15,186 bases of DNA, from assembly GCA_003242605.1 (NCBI GenBank), contig QGUZ01000106.1, positions 1 to 15,186 on the forward strand. The letters are read 5' to 3'. This document shows positions 6,217-12,993 of this stretch, in pieces. Origin of the DNA: Actinomycetota bacterium (lineage in GTDB: Bacteria > Actinomycetota > Actinomycetes > Streptosporangiales > Streptosporangiaceae). Numbering within the stretch: the stretch's first letter is position 1; each line of letters begins with the position of its first letter. The notes under the pieces are model-generated. The model searched no databases, was not told the DNA's origin, and saw only the letters and a program-made list of their open reading frames with translations. Made by a program: the position numbers and the translations under genes.

Positions 6217-9048
6217 CTGACCCCCGAGGAACTGGCCCGGGCGCTGCGCGCCGCCGGCGTCCGTGAGGTCGACGTGTCGGCCCGCCGCCGCGCCGAGTAC
6301 TCCTCCGACGCCTCCCTGTACCGGGTGCCGCCCGCCGCCGTCGCCTTCCCGCGTGACGCCGAGGAGGTCGCGGCCGCGCTCGAGGTGTGCCGCCAGGCCG
6401 GGGTGCCGCTCACCGCGCGCGGCGCGGGCACCTCGATCGCGGGCAACGCGGTCGGGCCCGGCCTCGTGCTCGACTTCTCCCGGCACATGAACGCGATCCG
6501 CTCGGTGGACCCGGAGACGCGGACCGCGGTGGTGGAGCCGGGCGCCGTGCTCGGCGCGCTGCAGCGCGCGGCCGCGCCGTACGGCCTGCGGTTCGGGCCG
6601 GACCCGTCCACCCACGCCCGGTGCACGCTCGGCGGGATGATCGGCAACAACGCGTGCGGGTCCCGGGCGCTCGCCTACGGCCGCACCTCCGACAACGTGG
6701 TCGAGCTCGACGTGCTCGCCGGGAACGGGGAGCGGCTCGTGCTGCGCGAGGCCGGGGACGGGGCCGCGGCCGAGGGCACGCTCGCCGAGGTGCGCAAGGT
6801 GATGGCGCGCGGCCTCGCCGTCGCCCGCACCGAGTTCGGCCGGTTCACCCGGCAGATCTCCGGCTACGCCCTGGAGCACCTGCTGCCCGAGCGGTTCGCC
6901 CCGGCGCGGGCGTTCGTGGGCAGCGAGGGCACCTGGGGCGTGCTGCTCGAGGCGCGGGTGCGGCTGGTCGAGGCGCCCGCGCACCGGGTGCTGCTCGTGC
7001 TCGGCTACCCGGACATGCCGTCGGCCGCGGACGCGGTGCCCGCGCTGCTCGCGTACCGGCCGATCGCGATCGAGGGCATCGACGCCCGCCTCGTCGACGT
7101 GGTGCGCACCCGGCGCGGCGGCGCCGCGGTGCCGCCGCTGCCGCGCGGCGCGGGCTGGCTGCTCGTCGAGTTCGGCGGCGCCACGCGGCAGGAGGCGAAG
7201 GCGAAGGCCGAGGCGGTGCGGGGCGTGGACGCCCTGGACGCGGTCGTGCTCGACGACCCCGCGCAGGCCGCGCGGATCTGGCGGATCCGGGAGGACGGCG
7301 CCGGGCTCGCCTCCCGCAGCCCCGCGGGCCGGCCCGCCCACGCCGGCTGGGAGGACGCGGCCGTGCCGCCCGAGCGGCTCGGCGGCTACCTGCGCGCGTT
7401 CGACGAGCTGCTCGCCGGGCACGGCCTGTCCGGCGTGCCGTACGGGCACTTCGGCGACGGCTGCCTGCACGTGCGCATCGACTTCCCGTTCCACCGCACC
7501 GACGGCCCGAAGGCGTTCCGCGCGTTCCTGCTGGAGGCGGCCCGGCTGGTGGCGGAGCACGGCGGCTCGATGTCCGGTGAGCACGGGGACGGGCGGGCCC
7601 GCGGCGAGCTGCTGCCGCTGATGTACTCGCCCGAGGCGATCGACCTGTTCGCCGCGGTGAAGGCCGCGTTCGACCCCGGCGACGTGCTCAACCCCGGCGT
7701 GATCGTACGGCCCGCCCCGCTCGACCGGGACCTGCGGCTCAGCCCGCCGCCCAGGGTGCGCCACCCCGTCGCGTTCCGGTACCGGGACGACGGCGGCGAC
7801 TTCGCCGCGGCCGTGCACCGCTGCACCGGCGTCGGCAAATGCCGGATCCCCGCCCCCGGGGCGGGCCAGGTGATGTGCCCGTCGTACGTGGCGACCCGGG
7901 ACGAGAAGGACACCACCCGGGGCCGGGCCCGGGTGCTGCAGGAGGCGATCAACGGGGCGCTGCCGGGCGGGCTGCGCGCGCCCGAGGTGCGCGAGGTGCT
8001 CGACCTGTGCCTGGCGTGCAAGGGCTGCGCCGCGGACTGCCCGACCGGGGTGGACATGGCCACCTACAAGGCCGAGGTGCTCCACCAGAGCTACCGGGGC
8101 CGGCTGCGCCCGCTCAGCCACTACAGCATGGGGTGGCTGCCCCGCTGGTCCCGGCTCGCCGCGCTCGCGCCGCGCGCGGTCAACCGGCTGCTCGGGATTC
8201 CGCCGGTGGCGGCGGCCGTGAAGCGGGTCGGCGGCATCGACCCGCGCCGCCCGCTGCCCCGGTTCGCCGAGCGGCCGTTCCGCCGCTCGCTGCGCCGGGC
8301 CCGCGGCCGCCGGGCCGGGGTCGTGGCCGGCGACGGGCCGCCGGTGCTGCTGTGGGTGGACTCGTTCACCGACCACTTCGCGCCGCAGGTGGCGCACGCC
8401 GCGATCCGGCTGCTCGCCGGCGCGGGCTTCGCCGTACGGGTGCTCGACCGGCCGGTCTGCTGCGGGCTGACCTGGATCTCCACCGGCCAGCTCGACGCCG
8501 CCCGCCGCATCCTCGGCCGGGCCGTCGCCGCGCTCGCCCGGTACGCCCGCGACGGGGTGCCGATCGTCGCCCTCGAGCCGTCCTGCGCGGCCGTGCTGCG
8601 CTCCGACGCCGCCGAGCTGCTCGACGGGCCGATCCCCGCGGTGGCGACGCTCGCCGAGTTCCTGTCCGGCCTGCCCGGCTGGACGCCGCCCGACCTGAGC
8701 GGCCTGACCGTCGTCGCCCAGCCGCACTGCCACCACCACGCGGTGCTCGGCTGGGAGACCGACCGGGCGCTGCTCGCCCGGACCGGCGCGGCGGTGCGCG
8801 CGGTGGGCGGCTGCTGCGGGCTCGCCGGCAACTTCGGCATGGAGCGCGGCCACTACGACGTCTCGGTCGCGGTCGCCGAGACGCAGCTGCTGCCCGCGAT
8901 CCGCGAGGCGGGGGAGGACGCCGTGGTGCTCGCCGACGGGTTCTCCTGCCGCACCCAGATCTCCCAGCTCGCCGGGGTGCGGGCCGTGCACCTCGCCGAG
9001 CTGCTCGCGGACGGGCGGGCCGCGGCGGCGCCGCGGCCCGCCCGGTGA
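6217..9048 (+). CDS. GlcD-GlcF fusion: FAD and Fe-S oxidoreductase (D-2-hydroxyacid dehydrogenase-like, YdiJ type)
   Basis: About 943 residues joining a GlcD-like flavin dehydrogenase to a GlcF-like Fe-S subunit, as in YdiJ-type enzymes that oxidise D-2-hydroxy acids such as D-lactate or 2-hydroxyglutarate. The FAD_binding_4 part has ARGAGTSIAGNAVGPG near 67-82 and LGGMIGNNACGS near 138-149. The FAD-oxidase C part has YGHFGDGCLHVRIDF (from 409), GEHGDGRARG (from 454) and PGDVLNPG. The first cluster site is atypical, C536-x5-C542 plus C554 in MCPSY; the second is classical C598, C601, C604, C608-Pro. Two cysteine-rich CCG motifs follow (VCCG at 747-750; QPHCHHH and GGCCG at about 835-868). Start: CTG 6217 fits the ribosome site and homologue length. 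GTG 6052 adds an unlikely Arg-rich tail, and GTG 6274 (GTGAGG upstream) would clip 19 residues. Substrate and electron acceptor are unknown. No lactate permease or regulator is adjacent. Confidence 0.92.
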   Translation: MTPEELARALRAAGVREVDVSARRRAEYSSDASLYRVPPAAVAFPRDAEEVAAALEVCRQAGVPLTARGAGTSIAGNAVGPGLVLDFSRHMNAIRSVDPETRTAVVEPGAVLGALQRAAAPYGLRFGPDPSTHARCTLGGMIGNNACGSRALAYGRTSDNVVELDVLAGNGERLVLREAGDGAAAEGTLAEVRKVMARGLAVARTEFGRFTRQISGYALEHLLPERFAPARAFVGSEGTWGVLLEARVRLVEAPAHRVLLVLGYPDMPSAADAVPALLAYRPIAIEGIDARLVDVVRTRRGGAAVPPLPRGAGWLLVEFGGATRQEAKAKAEAVRGVDALDAVVLDDPAQAARIWRIREDGAGLASRSPAGRPAHAGWEDAAVPPERLGGYLRAFDELLAGHGLSGVPYGHFGDGCLHVRIDFPFHRTDGPKAFRAFLLEAARLVAEHGGSMSGEHGDGRARGELLPLMYSPEAIDLFAAVKAAFDPGDVLNPGVIVRPAPLDRDLRLSPPPRVRHPVAFRYRDDGGDFAAAVHRCTGVGKCRIPAPGAGQVMCPSYVATRDEKDTTRGRARVLQEAINGALPGGLRAPEVREVLDLCLACKGCAADCPTGVDMATYKAEVLHQSYRGRLRPLSHYSMGWLPRWSRLAALAPRAVNRLLGIPPVAAAVKRVGGIDPRRPLPRFAERPFRRSLRRARGRRAGVVAGDGPPVLLWVDSFTDHFAPQVAHAAIRLLAGAGFAVRVLDRPVCCGLTWISTGQLDAARRILGRAVAALARYARDGVPIVALEPSCAAVLRSDAAELLDGPIPAVATLAEFLSGLPGWTPPDLSGLTVVAQPHCHHHAVLGWETDRALLARTGAAVRAVGGCCGLAGNFGMERGHYDVSVAVAETQLLPAIREAGEDAVVLADGFSCRTQISQLAGVRAVHLAELLADGRAAAAPRPAR

Positions 9049-9055
9049 GCCGGGC
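9040..9055. terminator. GC hairpin across the oxidoreductase stop codon
   Basis: GCCCGG at 9040-9045 pairs with CCGGGC at 9050-9055, with the stop codon TGA inside the four-base loop TGAG. It lies between convergent genes and 20 bases before the Roadblock gene's end. No T-tract, so the terminator call rests on position. Confidence 0.4.
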
Positions 9056-9075
9056 CCGCCGTACCCGGACCGCGG

Positions 9076-9447
9076 TCAGATCTCGAGCCGCTCCTCGATC
9101 TGCTTGAGCCGGTGGCGGGCGAGCGCGAGGTTGGCGCGCCCGCGGTCGAGGGCGGCGTAGAGGAACAGGCCCTGGCCGCCGCGGCCGGAGACCGGGCGGA
9201 TCACGTGGTACTGGGTGCCGAGCGTGATCAGGATGTCCTCGATGTGGTCGCTGAGCCGCAGCGACTCCATGGTGCGCATCTTCGCCTTGACCACCTCGGT
9301 GTTGCCGGCGGCGGCGATCTGCAGGTCGAGGTCCTTGTCGCCGCCGAGGAAGCCGAGCGCCATGCCGCTGTTGTAGTCCACGATGGCGGCGCCGATCGCG
9401 CCGTCGATCGCCATCATCTCCTTGAGCGAGGCGTCCAGGCCGGCCAT
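9076..9447 (-). CDS. Roadblock/LC7-domain protein
   Basis: A 123-residue single-domain protein of the Roadblock/LC7 (MglB-like) superfamily, small dimeric proteins that regulate or scaffold Ras-like GTPases. The domain runs nearly end to end: LKEMMAIDGAIGAAIVDYNSG (opening shown partly as AIDGAIGAAIVDYNSG, 13-28), the ILITLGTQYHVIRPV strand region at 82-96 and GLFLYAALDRGRANLALARH at 103-122. A C-terminal helix KQIEERLEI closes it. ATG 9447 is preceded by GGAG at a 7-base spacing. In actinomycetes Roadblock proteins often belong to conservons (sensor kinase, Roadblock, DUF742, GTPase), but none of those partners is present, so this is a stand-alone copy. A long 5' spacer of about 500 bases with strong hairpins lies upstream. 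Confidence 0.85.
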   Translation of the reverse strand: MAGLDASLKEMMAIDGAIGAAIVDYNSGMALGFLGGDKDLDLQIAAAGNTEVVKAKMRTMESLRLSDHIEDILITLGTQYHVIRPVSGRGGQGLFLYAALDRGRANLALARHRLKQIEERLEI

Positions 9448-9655
9448 GGGATCACTCCAGTTCTCGAGGTCGTCGGTGACCCGGCCCGCGTGCCGGGGCG
9501 GGGCGGGGCCCGCCCACGGCGGACGGGACGGGGCGGAGCGAATCGGAGCAGGCCGCCGGGCGCCGTCCGGGCGATGCGCGACCACCCCCTCCTCAGGCCG
9601 CGAGCCGACCGGCGGGCCGCCGGGCACGCGGCGGCGGTGGGTCGTGACCGCGCCG

Positions 9656-9704
9656 CGGTTCGCCGGGCCGGGACCCGGTGGCACGGTCCCGGCCCGGCGA
9701 ACCG
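9656..9704. repeat. Perfect 20-bp-arm inverted repeat, 9-base loop
   Basis: CGGTTCGCCGGGCCGGGACC at 9656-9675 is perfectly complementary to GGTCCCGGCCCGGCGAACCG at 9685-9704, with loop CGGTGGCAC. It is the strongest inverted repeat in the window, about 210 bases upstream of the Roadblock start and 260 upstream of the hydrolase start. There is no T-tract on either side. It may be a transcript-stabilising or terminating structure, an operator, or a dispersed palindromic element. Confidence 0.75.
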
Positions 9705-9745
9705 GCCCTCGGCGGGGGACACGATCCGCTCCTCGTGGGAAGAAC

Positions 9746-9766
9746 CGGCCCCACGGTAGTGGGCCG
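9746..9766. repeat. Second hairpin in the spacer
   Basis: CCCAC at 9750-9754 and GTGGG at 9759-9763 enclose a GGTA loop; beyond one bulged C the pairing continues with CGG (9746-9748) and CCG (9764-9766). It follows the large hairpin by about 40 bases. Confidence 0.45.
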
Positions 9767-9960
9767 CGGCCGCACCTCCCCTGGCGGAGATGGAGGAATG
9801 CACACCCGGATACCGGCGTTTTCCGCCGTCGGCGCAAAATCGCTCACTCACCTGAAGTGGACACGAATTCGCGTTAGCCGGAATTAGCGTCACATGGCGA
9901 ATTTGTGGAGGTAATTCGGTTTAGCGCCTGATGTCGCCATTCCTGTGGGAGAATGCCGCG

Positions 9961-10752
9961 ATGAACCACTGTGAGCCACGGGTGGTGGCCGGTGTCGAGG
10001 TCATCCCGATCTGCGACGCGGTGGGCCCGCTGGGGGGACCGCTGCGCCGCCCCGTCGAGGAGATCTTCCGCAACGCGCGCCCGGAGGACTGGGCGGGGCT
10101 GCCCACCACCGAATGGATCCTGCACTTCCACGTCCACCTGCTGCGCGCGCACGGCCGCCTCGTGCTCGTGGACACCGGCGTCGGCGGCCTCTCCTCGCCC
10201 GCCGCCCCCTGGGCCCCGGTGCCGGGCGCGCTCCCGGCCCGGCTCGCCGAGCTCGGCGTGGCGCCCGGCGACATCGACGCGGTCGTGCTCACCCACCTGC
10301 ACGGCGACCACTACGGCGGCGCGATCGGCGAGCACGGCCCGGCGTTCCCCAACGCCCGCCACCTGCTGCAGCGCGCCGAGGCCGACACCGCCGGCGAGCC
10401 GGTCCGCGCCGCCCTGCTCCGCCCGCTCGGCGCCGGCCTGGAGATCGTCGACGGCACCGCGCAGGTGATCCCGGGCGTGCGGGTGCACCTCGCCCCCGGG
10501 CACACCCCCGGCCACCAGATCGTGGAGTTCGGCGACCTCACCATCACCGCCGACCTGCTCCACCATCCGGTGCAGCTCGCCAACCCGGCGGTGACCTACC
10601 GCTACGACGACGATCCCGAGCAGGCCGTGCGCACCCGGATCGAGGTGCTCCAGCGCGTGCGATCCCGCGGCGGCGTGATCGCCCCCGCGCACTTCGCCGA
10701 GCCGTTCGTGGACCTCGCCGGATGGGCGCCGCGGGGCGAGGCCGTGGCCTGA
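9961..10752 (+). CDS. Metallo-beta-lactamase-fold hydrolase
   Basis: 263-residue MBL-fold metal-dependent hydrolase. All usual ligands of the lactonase/glyoxalase-like class are present: HLHGDH at 112-117, H181 in APGHTPGHQ, D198 in TADLLHHP and H244 in APAHF. The VLVDTGVG strand typical of the fold is at 68-75. It should bind two metal ions and cleave an ester, lactone or thioester. Substrate is unknown; quorum-quenching-type lactonases share this layout but so do many others. ATG 9961 was chosen because GGGAG lies 9 bases before it and the protein then begins close to the conserved VEVIPICDAVG. ATG 9931 adds ten residues with no suitable ribosome site. It has no signal peptide, so it is cytoplasmic. 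Single gene, divergent from the Roadblock gene and convergent with the stress protein. Confidence 0.9.
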   Translation: MNHCEPRVVAGVEVIPICDAVGPLGGPLRRPVEEIFRNARPEDWAGLPTTEWILHFHVHLLRAHGRLVLVDTGVGGLSSPAAPWAPVPGALPARLAELGVAPGDIDAVVLTHLHGDHYGGAIGEHGPAFPNARHLLQRAEADTAGEPVRAALLRPLGAGLEIVDGTAQVIPGVRVHLAPGHTPGHQIVEFGDLTITADLLHHPVQLANPAVTYRYDDDPEQAVRTRIEVLQRVRSRGGVIAPAHFAEPFVDLAGWAPRGEAVA

Positions 10753-10774
10753 ACCCCGGCCCCGGCGCCCGGCC

Positions 10775-11629
10775 TCAGTGCCGGACCACGGCCACCGGGC
10801 AGCGGGCGTGCCGCAGCACGGCGTGCGCCGTGGAGCCGAGGATGTGGCCGGTGATGCGCCCGGCCCGCATCCCGACCACCACCAGATCGGCCTCGGCCGA
10901 CGCGTCGAGGAGCGCCCCGGCGGCGCCGTGCCGCGGGCAGCGCTCCTCGACGGTCACGTCGCAGAACCGCTCGGCCCGGCCCGCGAGCACCTCGGCGAGC
11001 AGCCGCATCTCCTCCTGGCCGACCTGCTCGACGTCGTAGAGCAGCGGCAGCATGTCGCCGGGCGCCCGCGACACCGGGTGGGACCAGGCGTGCACGGCGA
11101 CCAGCGGGCAGCCCCGGGCGGACGCCTCGGTGAAGGCGAAGTCGAGCACCGGGTCCTGCCCCGGCTCACCGCTCACCCCCACCACGATCCGGCGGTACGG
11201 CGGCTGCGGATACGCCCCGACCACCACGACCGGGCAGGGCGCGTGCGTGACCAGGTGCCGGCTCACCGAGCCGAGCACGAGCCGGGCGAGCGGCCCCAGG
11301 CGGCGGCCGCCCACGACGAGGATCCGCGCCCCCGCCGCCCGGGCGCACAGCGCGTCCACGGCCGGGCCGGGCACCACCTCGGTGGTCACCTCCAGGCGCG
11401 GCCGCCCGGCCCGGGCGCGCAGGGCGGCCGCGCGCACCAGGGCGTGCGCCGCCCCACCGGCGTCCGGCCGGGGCAGGCCGAGGGGGAACCGGGCGACCGC
11501 GTGCACCACGCGCAGCGGGGACCGGTGCACGGCCGCCTCCTGCCCCGCCCACGCGGCGGCGACCAGCCCGTGCGGGCTGTCGTCCACCCCGACCACGATC
11601 GGCGGCGCGGCGCCGCGCGAGCTCACCAT
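10775..11629 (-). CDS. Universal stress protein, two tandem UspA domains
   Basis: 284-residue cytoplasmic protein with two UspA domains, residues about 10-138 and 145-284. Domain 1 opens IVVGVDDS (11-18) and ends GGRRLGPLARLVLGSVS then HAPCPVVVV (129-137). Domain 2 opens IVVGVSGE (148-155) and ends VVGMRAGRITGHILGSTAHA then CPVAVV. The G-2x-G-9x-G-S ATP loop is imperfect in both: Arg110 replaces the second Gly in domain 1, and domain 2 is one residue short. The first-strand Asp is present in domain 1 but is Ser in domain 2. ATP binding may thus be weakened, by inference. Two-domain Usps are common in actinomycetes, often under hypoxia or dormancy control. GGAG stands 7 bases before ATG 11629. 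It converges on the hydrolase gene with a 22-base GC gap. Confidence 0.93.
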   Translation of the reverse strand: MVSSRGAAPPIVVGVDDSPHGLVAAAWAGQEAAVHRSPLRVVHAVARFPLGLPRPDAGGAAHALVRAAALRARAGRPRLEVTTEVVPGPAVDALCARAAGARILVVGGRRLGPLARLVLGSVSRHLVTHAPCPVVVVGAYPQPPYRRIVVGVSGEPGQDPVLDFAFTEASARGCPLVAVHAWSHPVSRAPGDMLPLLYDVEQVGQEEMRLLAEVLAGRAERFCDVTVEERCPRHGAAGALLDASAEADLVVVGMRAGRITGHILGSTAHAVLRHARCPVAVVRH

Positions 11630-11697
11630 GCCGGGCTCCGCGCCGCGGCTGCCGCCCGTCCGGGCGCCTGCGTCACGGACATCGTCTCGACGGTCAT
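11623..11697 (-). CDS. Possible 24-residue leader peptide overlapping the usp start
   Basis: ATG at 11697 follows GGAAGGGGG with an 8-base gap, a better ribosome site than that of usp itself. The frame encodes MTVETMSVTQAPGRAAAAAR and a few more residues, ending at a TGA (11625-11623) that overlaps the first bases of the usp gene in another frame (ATGGTGA). This geometry would allow translational coupling. The peptide resembles nothing known to me and the composition of its second half is ordinary for GC-rich DNA, so the call is tentative. Confidence 0.3.
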   Translation of the reverse strand: MTVETMSVTQAPGRAAAAARSPAW

Positions 11698-11706
11698 CGT
11701 CTCGAC
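11681..11706. repeat. Direct repeat ATCGTCTCGAC, 15-bp period
   Basis: ATCGTCTCGAC occurs at 11681-11691 and 11696-11706, in the upstream region of usp and inside the start of the possible leader peptide, where it encodes a repeated VETM. It could be an operator pair or a coding duplication. The rest of 11630-11794 shows no gene. Confidence 0.4.
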
Positions 11707-11794
11707 CCCCTTCCGGCCGCCCCCGTGCCGGGGCCCGCGCCGGGTCATGCCCTTGGTGCTGCCCGGCGGGGCCGCGGGCTCACCCGGGCGGCCG

Positions 11795-11816
11795 CCGCGC
11801 GGTCACGGCCGCGCGG
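11795..11816 (-). terminator. GC hairpin immediately after the ribonuclease HII gene
   Basis: CCGCGCGG at 11795-11802 and again at 11809-11816 (self-complementary) can pair as an 8-bp stem around TCACGG, beginning at the base next to the rnhB stop codon. No U-tract follows. Position suggests termination of the minus-strand transcript. Confidence 0.45.
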
Positions 11817-12590
11817 TCACAGCAGCGTGAGCTGCCCGGAGCCGGCGAGGGGGTCGCGGCGCTTGCGCAGGTGCCGCCAGCGCGGCAGGTCGTCGAGGTA
11901 GGACCAGGACAGCCGGTGGTACGGGGTGGGGCCCAGCTCCTCGAGGGCGCGGCGATGCTCGGGGGAGGGGTAGCCCGCGTTGGCGTCGAAGCCGAACGCC
12001 GGGTGCTCGGGCGCGAGCGCGGCCATGAGCCGGTCCCGGTGCACCTTGGCGAGCACCGATGCGGCGGCGACGGTGACCGAGCGCCGGTCGGCGCCCACCA
12101 CGCACCGCACCCGCCAGGGCGCGCCGAGGAAGTCGTGGCGGCCGTCGAGGATCACCGCGTCGGGCCGGTGCGGCAGTGCCTCGAGCGCGCGGTGCGCGGC
12201 GCGGCGCAGCGCCTCGGTCATCCCCACCTCGTCGATCTCCTCCGGCCCCGACTCGCCGATCGCGTACCCGGCGAGCCAGCCCGGCAGGACCTCGGCGAAC
12301 GCCTCCCGGTGCGCCGCGGTGAGCAGCTTGGAGTCGGTGAGCCGGACCGGCCGCCCGCCCCGCCCGGGCAGCTCGGGCGGCTCCGGCGGGCCCGGCCTGG
12401 CGAGGGCGGCGCACACCACCACCGGCCCGGCCCAGGCGCCACGCCCCACCTCGTCCACGCCGGCCACCCACGCGGCGCCGGCCGCGTGCAGCTCCCGCTC
12501 GATGCGGCCGTCCGCCGCGCGGCCGGCCGTACCCTCGCCGGCGGCCTCCTCCACAACCGTCCCGGGCAGCACCTCGCCGTGCTCCGCCAT
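11817..12590 (-). CDS. rnhB: Ribonuclease HII
   Basis: 257-residue endonuclease that cuts the RNA strand of RNA-DNA hybrids and nicks at single ribonucleotides in genomic DNA, starting ribonucleotide excision repair. The active site is complete: D46 and E47 in GVDEVGRGAWAGP, D149 in ILDGRHD and D168 in VVGADRR. The substrate-sensing VDEVGRG loop, LTDSKLL (84-90), SVTVAAASVLAKVHRD (171-186) and GFDANAGYPSPEH (200-212) are canonical. ATG 12590 follows GGAGG by 7 bases. The first 35 residues are an Ala/Gly/Glu-rich extension not needed by the family. In many actinomycetes rnhB sits by rplS, lepB and a UPF0102 gene; here none of those is present and the neighbours are DUF1876 and usp. It lies downstream of DUF1876 on the same strand but has its own candidate promoter. 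Confidence 0.96.
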   Translation of the reverse strand: MAEHGEVLPGTVVEEAAGEGTAGRAADGRIERELHAAGAAWVAGVDEVGRGAWAGPVVVCAALARPGPPEPPELPGRGGRPVRLTDSKLLTAAHREAFAEVLPGWLAGYAIGESGPEEIDEVGMTEALRRAAHRALEALPHRPDAVILDGRHDFLGAPWRVRCVVGADRRSVTVAAASVLAKVHRDRLMAALAPEHPAFGFDANAGYPSPEHRRALEELGPTPYHRLSWSYLDDLPRWRHLRKRRDPLAGSGQLTLL

Positions 12591-12621
12591 CGCATCGCCT
12601 CCGTCGATCGCGTCACGCCGA

Positions 12622-12650
12622 AGCGTACGGCCTGCCGCCGGTGCGGGAAA
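12622..12650 (-). promoter_or_regulatory. Candidate rnhB promoter
   Basis: On the minus strand TTTCCC (plus 12645-12650), 17 bases, then TACGCT (plus 12622-12627, matching TANNNT). Transcription would begin about 25 bases before the rnhB start. The -35 is weak, three of six. Confidence 0.3.
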
Positions 12651-12670
12651 CCCGAGGCACGGGACCGTCA

Positions 12671-12710
12671 CCGGGCCGCCGACCGGCGGCTGCTGCGGAC
12701 GGCGGCCCGG
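12671..12710 (-). terminator. Terminator with two alternative stems after DUF1876
   Basis: CCGGGCCGCC at 12671-12680 pairs perfectly with GGCGGCCCGG at 12701-12710, 8 bases beyond the DUF1876 stop codon. Within it GCCGCC (12675-12680) can instead pair with GGCGGC (12685-12690) around a GACC loop. The two folds exclude each other. Termination between DUF1876 and rnhB is the simplest role. Confidence 0.45.
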
Positions 12711-12717
12711 GACGGAG

Positions 12718-12993
12718 TCACACCAGGGACAGGTGGACGGGCTCGCGCGAGCCGGTCGCCTTCGCGACGTCGGCCGACGCGGCGCCGAGCAGCTTACTCG
12801 CCAGGTCGGCGAGCGCGCGGGCGACGGCGAGCTCGTCGCCGATCTCGTGCACCATCGGGTCGGCCGGGTTCCGGCGCGCCTGGCCCACGCCGATCAGGTG
12901 CGCGTCGCCCTTGCTGAACAGCACCGCGCGGGCGTGCGTCTCGTCCCCTTCCTCGGTTATCTCGATCTCCATACTCCACCGCTTGGATTCCAT
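12718..12993 (-). CDS. DUF1876 protein
   Basis: A 91-residue protein of the actinobacterial DUF1876 family. The pattern is seen in the N-terminal strand WSMEIEITEEGDETHARAVL (6-25), the central HLIGVGQARRNPADP (32-46) and the helical VHEIGDELAVARALADLASK (48-67). The fold is reported as small alpha/beta, dsRNA-binding-domain-like; no function is established to my knowledge. It is acidic and has no membrane or signal segment, so it is cytoplasmic. ATG 12993 is preceded by GGGGAGGG at a 7-base spacing, one of the strongest ribosome sites in the window, suggesting high translation. It is separated from rnhB by a hairpin and from the upstream CPBP gene by about 480 non-coding bases, so it is probably transcribed alone. 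Confidence 0.87.
   Translation of the reverse strand: MESKRWSMEIEITEEGDETHARAVLFSKGDAHLIGVGQARRNPADPMVHEIGDELAVARALADLASKLLGAASADVAKATGSREPVHLSLV

Larger units (their letters stand above)
9448..9960. other. Structured divergent spacer, Roadblock / hydrolase
   Basis: No convincing gene; open frames here encode Pro/Arg-rich low-complexity strings. From the left it holds GC-rich runs with GGGCGGGG-type tracts (about 9495-9540), a perfect 20-bp-arm hairpin (9656-9704), a small CACGA/TCGTG hairpin (9720-9737), another hairpin (9746-9766), and from about 9830 an abruptly AT-richer stretch with TTAGC repeats at 9874, 9884 and 9920. The last part is the likely promoter of the hydrolase gene. Confidence 0.6.

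Noticed and set aside
6124..8991. A 955-codon open frame on the minus strand opposite the oxidoreductase
   Set aside because: It is an antisense shadow in high G+C DNA: no family motifs, while the plus strand encodes clear FAD and Fe-S signatures throughout.
9383..9877. Plus-strand frame across the Roadblock gene and spacer
   Set aside because: Its N-terminal part is antisense to the Roadblock domain and the rest is Pro/Arg-rich without family likeness.
9904..9915. TTG TGG AGG TAA mini-frame over the GGAGG at 9907
   Set aside because: Three codons only, with the apparent ribosome site inside it; nothing supports translation.
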